Position numbers and translations under genes: made by a program. The notes beneath the pieces are model-generated. The model made no database searches. It had not been told where the DNA came from and saw only the letters and a program-made list of their open reading frames with translations. Source: Periconia sp. R9002 (Eukaryota > Ascomycota > Dothideomycetes > Pleosporales > Periconiaceae). From it: DNA of 64,000 nt. Below are positions 1 through 9,510 of the stretch, in pieces; within the stretch, counting starts at the first letter, position 1, and each line of letters opens with the position of its first letter. The stretch lies in NCBI GenBank assembly GCA_023627715.1, contig JAMAHW010000042.1, positions 186,001-250,000 on the forward strand. Reading direction: 5' to 3'.

Positions 1-1810
1 TCGGTCGAGCATTAAACCCCAATGTCTGCATTCTTCTAGACGTTGGAACCAAACCAGGGCCCAAATCTTTGTATCATCTGTGGAAAGCCTTCGACAATGA
101 TTCCTCTGTAGCAGGTGCTGCTGGTGAAATCAAAGCTGGAAAAGGCAAAGGATGGCTCGGCTTGCTCAATCCATTGGTTGCATCACAAAACTTCGAATAC
201 AAAATGTCCAACATCCTCGATAAACCTCTAGAATCTGTCTTCGGATACATTACAGTCTTGCCGGGTGCGCTTTCAGCATACCGTTATCATGCCCTGCAGA
301 ATGACCATACTGGTCACGGTCCACTAAGCCAGTATTTCAAAGGTGAAACGCTCCATGGCCAGGACGCGGATGTCTTCACTGCCAACATGTATTTGGCTGA
401 AGATCGTATTCTCTGCTGGGAGCTTGTAGCAAAGCGTAGCGAGCAATGGGTCTTGAAATATGTGAAGGCCGCCACGGGTGAGACCGATGTACCAGGTAAA
501 TATCCTTGTGTATACTATTAAAGGCATTGCTAACGAGTGCAGATGCCGTACCCGAGTTCATTTCTCAGCGACGTCGCTGGCTCAATGGTGCCTTCTTCGC
601 CGCCGTCTACTCCCTACTTCATTTCAAGCAGGTTTGGTCCACGGATCATACCATCTGGCGCAAAACTCTGCTTCACATTGAATTCGTCTACCAGTTCGTC
701 TCGCTGATGTTTACGTTCTTCTCGTTGGCCAACTTCTACCTCACCTTCTTCTTCATTGCCGGTTCGTTGGCCGATCCGCAAAACGATCCATTCGGTCATA
801 ACGTCGGAAAATACATTTTCTTTATCCTGCGGTATACTGTCGTGCTTCTCATCTGCATGCAGTTTATTCTCTCGATGGGTAATCGCCCACAAGGAGCCAA
901 GAAAATGTTTTTGTCGAGTATGACAGCTTACTGTGTGATCATGGCATACACCACTTTCGCCTCCATCTACATTGTCATTAAGCAACTGCGGGACCCGAAA
1001 CAGCCCAAGCACATAGGCAACAACGTTTTCACCAACCTGATCGTCTCAACCGCGTCTACAATTGGTCTATACTTTCTCATGTCGTTCATGTACCTAGACC
1101 CCTGGCACATGTTTACCTCGTCTGCTCAGTACTTCGCGCTTCTTCCTTCTTACATCTGCACGCTACAAGTGTACGCATTTTGTAACTTGCACGATGTGAC
1201 ATGGGGAACGAAGGGTGACAATGTCGCGAAGACGGATCTTGGAGATGCCAAAGGGAAAAAAGGAAACGTGGTCGAACTCGAGATGCCTTCCGAACAGCTT
1301 GATATCGATTCTGGCTACAATGAGGCGCTTCGTAATCTCCGCGACCGCATCGAGGTTCCCGCGCCCCCTACCTCTGAGTCCCAGGCCCAGGAGGACTACT
1401 ACCGCGCTGTGCGTACTTACATGGTGGTGATCTGGTTGATCTCCAACGCCGTCGTCGCCATGTCCATCTCGGAAGCATTTTCTGGCACACACATCGGTTC
1501 GAATTTCTACCTCAAGTTCATCCTTTGGGCCGTCGCCGCCCTCGCCCTCTTCCGCGCTATCGGATCCACAACTTTCCTCATCATCAACTCCATTCACACT
1601 ATCATGGAGACGAAACTCAAATGGGAAGACAAGATGGAGGGCAAGAGCAAGACAAGTCTCAGCAGTCGTATTGGGAAGAAGCGGTTCGGTAAAGGATGGC
1701 GTGGCGGGGGCAGTAGTTGGTGGTCCGGTAGCTCCATCGGGTCTAAAATGTCCAGTCTAGCGCCAAGTTCTTGGACAGGGAGCTCGTGGAGTGGAAGTGC
1801 GCGCGGATGA
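1..1810 (+). CDS. chs: Chitin synthase, C-terminal part (5' end outside window)
   Basis: Family 2 glycosyltransferase of the plasma membrane that polymerises UDP-GlcNAc into cell-wall chitin. The gene is cut by the window start; the frame is open from base 3. Exon 1 ends at 495, a 47-bp intron (496-542, branch GCTAAC) follows, and exon 2 runs 543-1810, giving about 586 visible residues. Seen: [27 protein letters not shown] with the catalytic EDR, and just after the intron QRRRWLNG, the product-binding signature. Five or more hydrophobic segments follow, then a pair near the C terminus. The tail is rich in Gly, Ser and Trp. The wording around EDR (LCWELVAKR) looks most like class III enzymes, but the class is inferred. 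It converges on the monooxygenase gene downstream. Confidence 0.95.
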
Positions 1811-2447
1811 GTGGATGTGCTCCACCCGCACAAAATTCTGCGGGGTATTTTCTCCTGGTTTTGGAATCGCTTCAATCTTTGACGTGGGGGGAGGAGGGGT
1901 TTGGTTCTTGTGGAAAGACGACTGCGACTCTATGTGTTGTTCTTATTCGGTAATGTAATGACTTCATGAAAATGGCGTTTGTGGTTTTCTTTTTTTGGAT
2001 GCTTTGCTTTGCTGTTGCAGCATTGGGAAATCGGTGTTTGTTTTGCGAAGGGCAGCCGACATATTTTATGTGGGCGTCAATGGCTCTTGTTCTACATAAG
2101 TAGGTCTTCGCGATGTTTGTATAGATAGATTCGATTCTTGCATCATGCATTCATGCGTGCGATTCATCAGCTTGAAAAAGAGAGAGATGGAGAGGTTTGG
2201 GGATAAGTTGGGGACTGATGATTGTGTTTGATATCCGGGTAATGAAAAAAAAATCAGTCTCCTTCAATTTCCAATTAACTGCATCGCTACATGAGTGAGA
2301 TTATTGACGTGGAATCAACACCCCTTTGGGTGTATGGATTGAATTTTTCGATAGTGTATCAATAATATATATATCCACACCTCGTTCTAAATATTCAACA
2401 CTGTGAAACCAGCTCCAACGACCTTCCTCTCTATCCCCACCCCTCGT
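1811..2447. other. Convergent intergenic region (chs / monooxygenase 3' ends)
   Basis: A stretch of 637 bp between two stop codons. It holds T-rich tracts and an A-run near 2245 followed by a TA-rich patch near 2365, fitting 3' UTRs and polyadenylation signals of two converging genes. No convincing coding frame or RNA gene was seen. Confidence 0.6.
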
Positions 2448-4636
2448 CTACTCGACTAAAATACCCCTAAAATACCCCTCAACGCCCTCCCACCCCTTCT
2501 CCGCATCCAACTCCCCCATATACCCAACATACTGATCCGGTCTCGTGACCACCACACACCCCTTCTCTTTATCCACGCCATACTTGGCATACGCATCCCC
2601 AAACCCCTGGTGATAACTCACATCATCCACATAGACGCTGTCGTAATCCCAACCGAGCTTGGGGTCGAACGGGTGCAGCACGTCGGGGAAATCGCGGAGG
2701 AGTTCGACCTCGGCGCGCGGCGCCGAGTGGCAGGTCAGCACGTCGATGGTGGAGTAGAGGTACTTTGCGAGGAAGACGGACGAAGAGAGTTTCGTGGTGA
2801 AGGATTTGAGGGTGGCGGATTGGGGCGAGGAGAGGACGTTGCCGGCGAAGATGAGGAGGCGGAAGCGTCCGTCGGATTTGAGGCGGGTTTGGAATTGCCA
2901 GGGGCGGCCGTCGGCTTGGTTGAGGACCTGGTGCGAGGGGAAGCGCATGCCGAGCTTGATGACGTTGAGGTCCTCGTTCTTTGTGATTTGGCCGACCTGG
3001 TCGGTTTGGGACTTGTCTTTTGCGACGAGCTGGCTCGGGCCGTAGTCGACGGAGAGACCGGACGCGAAGAGGTTGCCCTTGAGGAAGGCTTCTTTGAACT
3101 CGGTCATGTTGACGCCGGTTTCGTCGAGGACGTCCTTTGCGGGGCGGCCCGAGAAGAGGCGCGAGAAGCGGTGGTCGAAGTTGATGAGGTCTTGGGCGAT
3201 TTTGCGGCGCTCGGTTTGGTAGGTTGCCAGGATCGAGGGTTGTGCGATGCCCTTGACCACGAGGCCGAGTTTCCAGCCTAGGTTGAAGGCGTCTTGCATG
3301 CTGACGTTCATGCCCTGGCCTGCTTTGGGGGAATGCGTGTGGACGGCGTCGCCGGCGAGGAAGACGCGGTTCTTGTAGTCGAAGTTGGTGCCTACACGCT
3401 GTCCGATTTGGTAGGCCGTCCACCAGTCGCAGTGCTCGTAGGTCAGGTTGTAAGGGGCGATGATTTTCTGTGCCGCTGAGATGATAGTGCTGGGGGTGAT
3501 TTTGGATCGGTCTGCTCGACCGCTTGCGTCGGGCTTGATCTCTGTGAGTTGGATGTAGAGGCGGACGAGTTTCTTTTCGCGCGGGATGACCATCATGGAG
3601 CCGGAGGAGGCGCTGTGGATGGCGCATCTCGAACGGATGTCTGGAAAGTCAGTTATGGGTATTATGTCTATCCAGTTGTTAGTTGTGTGGTAGACAAATT
3701 GGGACATGGGGATGTTTAGTACCCAAGACACCCCATATAAAGTCTGTAGGTTCTCCTTCCAATTGGAATCCGAGCTGTCTTCGGGTCCACGAGTGTGCTC
3801 CATCACATCCGACCATGTACTTCGCTTTGATGGTTTCCGTAGTGCCTTGCTTCTCTCTGCTCTTCCTGATAAGATCGTCCGTATCATCTTCAGCTATGTT
3901 GCTTCTAAATAGCCCATCTTGAACTGTACTTCCGTTACTTTGGGCCGGTGTCGCTTCCTCGTCTGTTAAGTGTCTCAACTTGACTGTGAGTGGGTAGTTA
4001 TCCGCAGAATGATCTCCACATAAATCTTCGGAAATATCAAGAGATTCGGGAAGGACGCCACGCTCCACGTGTAGAGTATCTTTGGAATATTTCTTGATGT
4101 TGTCCAAAAAGAAGCGTTCTATGCGCCCTTGATGGAGAACGATTTGGTAGAACCTAGAAATCCCGTCTGGCATGTCAGGAACGCGGTCCGATCGTCGAAT
4201 CTTGCCATCTTCGCCGGGGTTCTAAGAAGTGAGCTTATGGAATGATCGTGGATAGATGTTGAACATACCCACATGCACATCTGTTTTTGTTAGCATTAGT
4301 ATGAACCGCTATGTGGATTCGCGTGGAGAAGCCTGATCGTACCTCTATCAGATGATTCGCCTCTTTCCAAGCTCGATCTGCGATTCCAAAGCTATCTAAT
4401 ATCTCCAGACTCCGCATCTGTAGCCCATCGGCTTGCCCTGAGAAGATCTTGGTCCCCCGTTTGTCCACGATCCGAGCATTGATTCCACAGTGTGCCATCC
4501 ATGTTGCTAACATCAAGCCAGCGGGCCCGGCCCCGACAATGAGCCTTTGTTTAGATCAGCGGGATCATCTGGTAGCGAATGAAGCTTTCTCAACTCACAC
4601 ATCGCACTTAGATTCACTTGTCTCAGGGTTCGTCAT
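2448..4636 (-). CDS. FAD-dependent aromatic monooxygenase (phenol 2-monooxygenase-like)
   Basis: Flavoprotein hydroxylase of the PHBH fold, phenol hydroxylase branch, expected to hydroxylate an aromatic ring using NADPH and O2. The model has five exons: 4599-4636, 4343-4544, 4269-4280, 3723-4221 and 2448-3667, all with GT-AG introns of 47-62 bp and consistent phase, giving 656 aa, the family's usual size. Seen: GAGPAG (residues 17-22) for FAD; VGCDGAHSW, the DG motif; and LAGDAVHTHSPKAGQGMN, the GD motif binding FAD. A thioredoxin-like C-terminal domain occupies the last 170 or so residues. The third exon is only 12 nt and encodes Met-Cys-Met-Trp, completing a family-conserved block E-x-C-x-W-N-P. 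The substrate is unknown. The gene diverges from the SDR gene. Confidence 0.9.
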
Positions 4637-5441
4637 GTTGCGTTCTGCACTCGACTGTGTAGGAAACAGGAGAAGCTTCAATTACCCCGCGTGAGACAGA
4701 GGTCTTATATTCGATGTGATGGCACAAGGTCAGCCGAACCCCTGTATGGCTTGCAACGCCGTTGACCCATCATTTTCTTGTCTGTACCACGGCAGTGATC
4801 TTCGGTGTCGTGAATCGGCTACATGTGGAGGAGCACCAGGCTAACACCAGGTCGACTAGCTACCCCACAGCGGGCTAGGCTTCGGCGCTTCGGATAACCT
4901 GATTGGAGTCTCAATGATGCCCGCTCTCGGCATTTCCAGGTTTTTATGAGGAGTGTCATTGGATGAGGGACCCAGAATGCAGCCGAGCAGGCCCCGCGCG
5001 TCTGCTTTGTGTTTGCGTTGTCAGATGTTGGTAAGCTGAAATGCTGTAGAATGACGAGTGGCTCCCGTTCTTGGGTGAAGTTAGGACCTATGTCCCTGCA
5101 TGCCTGCAAAATGTCTCGCATGGACATTTAATGGGCGATCGGATCGGACTTATAGCCGTCAGCAAAGATGTAGTGGCACTCTGTGTAATGTGAAGCTTAT
5201 GAGAAATAGACCAATTGAAAGCAGCGATACAACCAAAAGAATGCTCGAGCAGTTCGAATATGGTGGATGCAGCAATTCGCGCCTCAGATCACACCGATTC
5301 CACTGCGTCGTCATGATGTCAAATATCATTCATTTCCGTATTCACGTCATATTGTGGCAAGTTCAAAACAAAAGGTACAAACCATATGTCTATTTATAAC
5401 TAACCGAATTTGCATTTGTAGCATCTGTTGAATAAAAAAGG
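4637..5441. promoter_or_regulatory. Divergent promoter region, monooxygenase / SDR
   Basis: About 800 bp between two start codons on opposite strands, so it must carry both promoters. It contains a 102-codon open frame on the minus strand (4819-5127) with no recognisable protein character. No clear TATA box or operator was identified. Confidence 0.45.
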
Positions 5442-6236
5442 ATGCTTATATCAAGCATGTCGACACAGAACTACAGTTTCACCACAGCAATTGTGACCGG
5501 AGGAGCTGGAGGGATTGGAAAAGCCCTATCACAACAGCTTATCAAAGATGGTAAAACGGTCATCATAGTCGGACGCACCGAATCGAATCTTAAGGCAACC
5601 GCAAACGAAATCGGGGCAGCTGCATACTATGTCCTCGATACCGGCGACGTCTCCTCGATCCCAAAATTTGTCGAACGCGTAATATCAGAACATCCAGACG
5701 TGGATTGTTTGATCAACAATGCTGGAGTTCAACGACCAATCGACGTTACAAAGAACCATCCATCCATGTTCCTGGACAAGGCAGATCAAGAAATCGATAT
5801 CAATATTCGCGGTCCGATGCATCTAGCATTAGGTTTCATGAAACACTTTAAATCCAAACCGCATTCGCTTATCGTCAACGTCTCGTCAGTGCTTGGATTT
5901 GTTCCCTATTCGACCTTAAACCCAGTGTATTGCGCAACGAAAGCATGGGTACACTTTTGGTCAATAAGCTTGCGCAAGCAATTGGAAGGCACCAATATCG
6001 GGGTCGTAGAGCTGGCACCGCCAATGGTGGCCACAGATTTGCATCGTGAGAGAGAAGATCCGGATGACAACAAGAAGGAAAAGAGCCCTCAAACGCTCAC
6101 GGTTGACGAGTTCATGAATGAAGTGATGAAGAAGTGGAAGAAAGGGGATACAATGATCACTGCGGGTCCAGGTAATAAGGTGGTAGATTCTTGGGAAGAG
6201 AGTATGGGCAAGTTGTACCGCACCTTAGTAAAATGA
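5442..6236 (+). CDS. Short-chain dehydrogenase/reductase (classical SDR)
   Basis: NAD(P)-dependent oxidoreductase, 264 aa, single exon. Seen: the cofactor loop TGGAGGIG (residues 19-26), the NNAG structural motif (92-95), the catalytic Ser in VNVSS (about 148) and the catalytic pair Y163-x3-K167 in YCATK. The length is normal for a classical SDR. The start may be Met1 or Met6 (MSTQ); the downstream choice leaves a tidier N terminus. There is no signal peptide, so it is probably cytosolic. The overall wording resembles bacterial DltE/YdfG-like oxidoreductases found in fungi. The substrate cannot be read. It diverges from the FAD monooxygenase, so a shared catabolic role is possible but unsupported. 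Confidence 0.9.
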   Translation: MLISSMSTQNYSFTTAIVTGGAGGIGKALSQQLIKDGKTVIIVGRTESNLKATANEIGAAAYYVLDTGDVSSIPKFVERVISEHPDVDCLINNAGVQRPIDVTKNHPSMFLDKADQEIDINIRGPMHLALGFMKHFKSKPHSLIVNVSSVLGFVPYSTLNPVYCATKAWVHFWSISLRKQLEGTNIGVVELAPPMVATDLHREREDPDDNKKEKSPQTLTVDEFMNEVMKKWKKGDTMITAGPGNKVVDSWEESMGKLYRTLVK

Positions 6237-6493
6237 TCGACCGCCTTTGATTTTTGCAATTGTAGTAACCTCGAGAGATATTTATGTAATATAAATCGGA
6301 TGAATGCCAATATAGGATGATAAAGTTCAGGAATAGCTCGAGGTTGGGAAGCGTGAGGATGCGAAAGACGCGATTGTGCACGGACATCTAATCCTGGTTT
6401 GTTTACCATCCCACTTTCCACCATTTGCCCGCGGCCAGCAATCACCAGCACACGACATCATCAACAACCACAACCTGCAATTGCGCAAAGGAA

Positions 6494-8187
6494 ATGGCGC
6501 CCAGGGCAGCTGCAGTGAACGTCTCTTTCACCGTCGACTCGGCCTCCGAAGATGAAACGCACGACGAGCTAGCCACATTCCCAACCCCGGACTCGAACAC
6601 AGAGAACAAAGCGCCGGCGCGCAAACCACGAGGAAAAGCTGCGCAGATGGCGAAACCAGCCCCTGTGACGAAGGCGACTGCGAAAACACGGAGTACAGCG
6701 CGTCGCGCAAGTGGCAACAGTGTCCTTGGAGTTAAGAAGCAAGGCGCAGGTGTTACAAAGAAAACGACCGCTAAAACCGGTCGGAAAGCGCTGGCAGAAA
6801 AACAAGTATCTAACGGCAGTGATACTGAGGAGGTGGAAGAATTCGACGCGGCAGAAGAAGATGTTGCGCCAGCACCCGAGCCAGTCAAGACAACACGACG
6901 TGGACGCCCAGCGAAAGCAAAAACAGAAGAAGCACCGGTAGAGGCACCAGCTCCAGCAAGGAGAACACGCAAGGCAGTGGAAAAGGAGCCTGCGCCGAAA
7001 GTCACAAAGGCAAAGAGCACAGCCAAGACAAGGACGACGAAGCGCACCGCCGCAGCCGAGCCAGAGCCTGAACCCTTGACTATCCCAGAGACTCAGCAAG
7101 AGCCGGAGCTGGATCCAATGGACGTGGATATTGAGGAGTCGATAGAGATAGACGAGGTACCAGAAACTCAACCTCCACCTCTAGCACAGCGGCCTTCAGC
7201 CCGCCGCATACAACAACAAGCCAAAGCGGCCAAGCAGGCTCCTGCCGGTGTACGACGGGCAGGAAGCGCGTCAGACACGGAGCGTGACCCAGCGTTAAGA
7301 CGAAAGATCGGCGACCTTACCAAAAAACTTGAAGCCATGACAACTCGGTATGACACGTTGAAAGATGTCGCGGGATCTAACAAGGAATCAAACTTTGATC
7401 AATTAAAGAGAAAAACCGAACAAATTGCTAAAGGTAAGTTATGTTCAGCGCAAACTGTACGGTCGAGGCTAATGTGTGTATAGAACAAGATGCGGTGATC
7501 AAAGCTTTGAAGCAACAATTGGCAGAAGTACAATCACGTTCCTCGGACATACTTTCCCTAAAGAAAGAAATGACCAAAATGGAGAATGAGAATGCGCGCC
7601 TGAATTCAGAAAACAAAAAACTTGCCGACTCGTTGGCATCTGCACAGGGCGAGAACAAGACACTATCTACAAAGCTTGCAGCAGCTCGTTCATCAGCGCC
7701 GCCAGAAAACAAAAATGTGCCCGGAAGCGCAATCAAACAAAGGACGACAGGAGTCGTTCTCCCTGGCGCAGCAGAAGCCGCAAAGGAAACGCAATTCCAG
7801 AAACAAAAGGTCGACCTGTACAGCGACCTGACCAACCTGGTCGTTCTGGGCTGTAAGAAGAATGAGGAAGATGAAGAGGTGTACGACTGTCTACAAGCAG
7901 GCCGAAACGGAAGTAAGTACCAGACACACCAAATTATCGAGATCACCGCTGACTTGTTTTAAGCTCTCCATTTCCAACTCACCATAACGGATAACGGTGA
8001 TTCGTATGAAGATACCGAGATTTGGTACACTCCACTCTTGGACCAAAAGCGCGATCAGGAGTTGATAGAGCTACTACCCGATTATCTGACGGACGAGATC
8101 AGCTTCCCTCGAGCTCAAGCTCCCAAATTCTATATGAAAGTTGTGGAGTGCATGGGGAAGAAGATAGAATTGGTGGACATGGAATAG
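6494..8187 (+). CDS. csm1: Monopolin complex subunit Csm1/Pcs1 (kinetochore)
   Basis: Kinetochore clamp protein that cross-links microtubule-attachment sites and helps rDNA organisation. Three exons: 6494-7433, 7484-7912 and 7964-8187, with 50- and 51-bp introns, encode 530 aa. The ATG at 6494 is the first in frame. Residues 1-260 are basic, Ala/Lys/Pro-rich and low complexity, with AT-hook-like KPRGK and RRGRPAK, suggesting DNA contact. Residues 270-400 have coiled-coil heptads. The C-terminal 110 residues form the conserved Csm1 globular domain: LYSDLTNLVVLG, YDCLQAGRNG, then TLHFQL, YTPLLD and ELIELLPDYLTDEISFPR. That C-terminal pattern is what identifies the family. Confidence 0.9.
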
Positions 8188-8611
8188 CCTCCACTTTGCA
8201 ACTTTTGCCTCGTACTTCGTATTGTCGCTATGTGATTGTTGGGTCTGGTTGTAGGAGTAAGGCTTGATACCTGGTGGTGGGCGTTTGGACTCGAGATACT
8301 CGGGTAGTAGTTCTACCCTTTGGGCGTTGGGTTTCAACTTAGTTTATATATATTGCTTGACATAAAACGTTGACTTCATTCCACATTTGATGCGGCTTGA
8401 AAGAAGCTGTGGCGTTGGACCGATGTGTATGAAGAATCGTTTTCAGGCTGTTGTACATTTGACGCTGTATCTACGGTTTTCTATACCCGCGGGTCGAGTT
8501 CCATCCGTCCGCAAGCAAGCCCATCCGCACGAGGCTTCCCTGTCATCCAACCATGTGTTCCTTGCATCGTGGTGTCTATTCCTTTCGCTCCTCTCAAGTT
8601 GTCAAACACTC
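8188..8611. other. Convergent 3' region (csm1 / atp19)
   Basis: A 424-bp gap between the csm1 stop and the atp19 stop on the opposite strand. No coding frame or RNA gene was recognised; it probably holds the two 3' UTRs. Confidence 0.5.
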
Positions 8612-9091
8612 TTAATGCTTCTTCTCGCCCTCGGCCTTCTGAACGAAGTTTCTGCGCCAATTGTTAGCACAACTGTTCCCTGCCCTCATCTTCCGCCAAT
8701 TCAGTTGGCGTATATAAGATCGGTTGCCTACTTTATGAAGCTCTCCTCCTCCTTGCTCTTCGCGTTGATCGGTGGGTTCTTGGTGTCCTCCTTGCTGCCG
8801 CCGCTCAACGAGATGTAGGCACCGAGGAAAGTCGTGCCGAGCGTGGCCATGGCGAGCTAATCACAAACTTCAAGTCAGCCATTGTTCTTCACCACCATCA
8901 ATGCGCAATATCCAGTAGGTGCGCTTTGCTTCAAATCCTCAGATTGCAACCCGATCGAGAGCTGGGCAAAGTAGCGTCCTTCGTGGGTGCAATTGAAAGA
9001 TTTTGGCATCCTTCATCGGTGGAGTTCCGTTGGGTAAACGTACGACGTGCGATCCGACCTGGCGGCCGGCAATGTTGTACATGGCAACCAT
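8612..9091 (-). CDS. atp19: Mitochondrial F1Fo-ATP synthase subunit k (Atp19)
   Basis: Small accessory subunit of the mitochondrial ATP synthase, involved in the dimer interface of the membrane sector. At 70 aa in three short exons it is easily missed: 9044-9091, 8732-8856 and 8612-8651. The introns are 187 and 80 bp, the latter with branch GCTAAC, and phases agree throughout. Seen: N-terminal YNIAGRQVGSHVLAMATLGT, a single membrane segment (LAMATLGTTFLGAYISL), then PPINAKSKEEESFIK and a Lys-rich end. GR-x-VGSH-LA and the PPIN-SKEEE-FI segment match fungal Atp19 as I know it. The last exon supplies NFVQKAEGEKKH; without it, exon 2 would hit a TAG inside the donor site. Two ATGs three codons apart could start translation. 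Confidence 0.88.
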
Positions 9092-9412
9092 GATGGCGGT
9101 ATTGAACGAGAATAGAGGGTTTGGGAGGGTGATGGGTTCGCAATGGATGATTGGGGGTGGGTAGGCGATGGTTGTTCCCGCTGGAGCTCTCGGGGAGATT
9201 GAACGAGTCGGTCGGATTATGTCAGCTTCCTCTCTCGGCCGTTCCTTCTTAAACGTCCCCGCTCAACACCCCTTTTGGCTAGAACATCTACGATTGCCCA
9301 AAATTCACACTTTCAAAACTCTTCTTGAATGAGCGGATAACTTACAAGCTTGAAGCGCTGAGAACAGTACTATATTATTTATGAAGTTTTAAGTTTCACC
9401 ATCAATCAAATA
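9092..9412. promoter_or_regulatory. atp19 upstream region
   Basis: A 321-bp gap between the atp19 start and the divergent tRNA gene. It should contain the atp19 promoter and 5' UTR. No clear motif could be assigned. Confidence 0.4.
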
Positions 9413-9510
9413 TCCGATATGGTCTAGTGGCTAGGATTTGCCGCTCTCATTGAGAGTCAAAACACTCACAAAGTGCCGGCAAGGCCCGGGTTCGATTCCC
9501 GGTGTCGGAA
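9413..9510 (+). tRNA. tRNA-Glu (anticodon CUC) with 26-nt intron
   Basis: The acceptor stem pairs TCCGATA with TGTCGGA, followed by discriminator A at 9510. The D-arm carries the A box TGGTCTAGTGG; the T-arm carries CCGGGTTCGATTCCCGG, the B box. The anticodon stem is TGCCG (9439-9443) with CGGCA (9477-9481). The loop reads C-U-CUC-A, so the anticodon is at 9446-9448. The intron occupies 9450-9475, one base after the anticodon as in nuclear tRNA genes; spliced length is 72 nt. Its start TTGAGAG can pair with the anticodon-loop CTCTCA. T-runs at 9520-9524 and 9528-9532 can act as Pol III terminators. Confidence 0.93.

Noticed and set aside
1163..1597. 144-codon antisense frame in the chitin synthase exon
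   Set aside because: Shadow of a well-supported coding exon with no features of its own.
2610..3281. 223-codon plus-strand frame opposite the FAD monooxygenase
   Set aside because: Antisense shadow of a GC-rich exon; the minus-strand product has all family motifs.
4819..5127. 102-codon minus-strand frame between monooxygenase and SDR
   Set aside because: No motif, odd composition, and it would occupy the divergent promoter.
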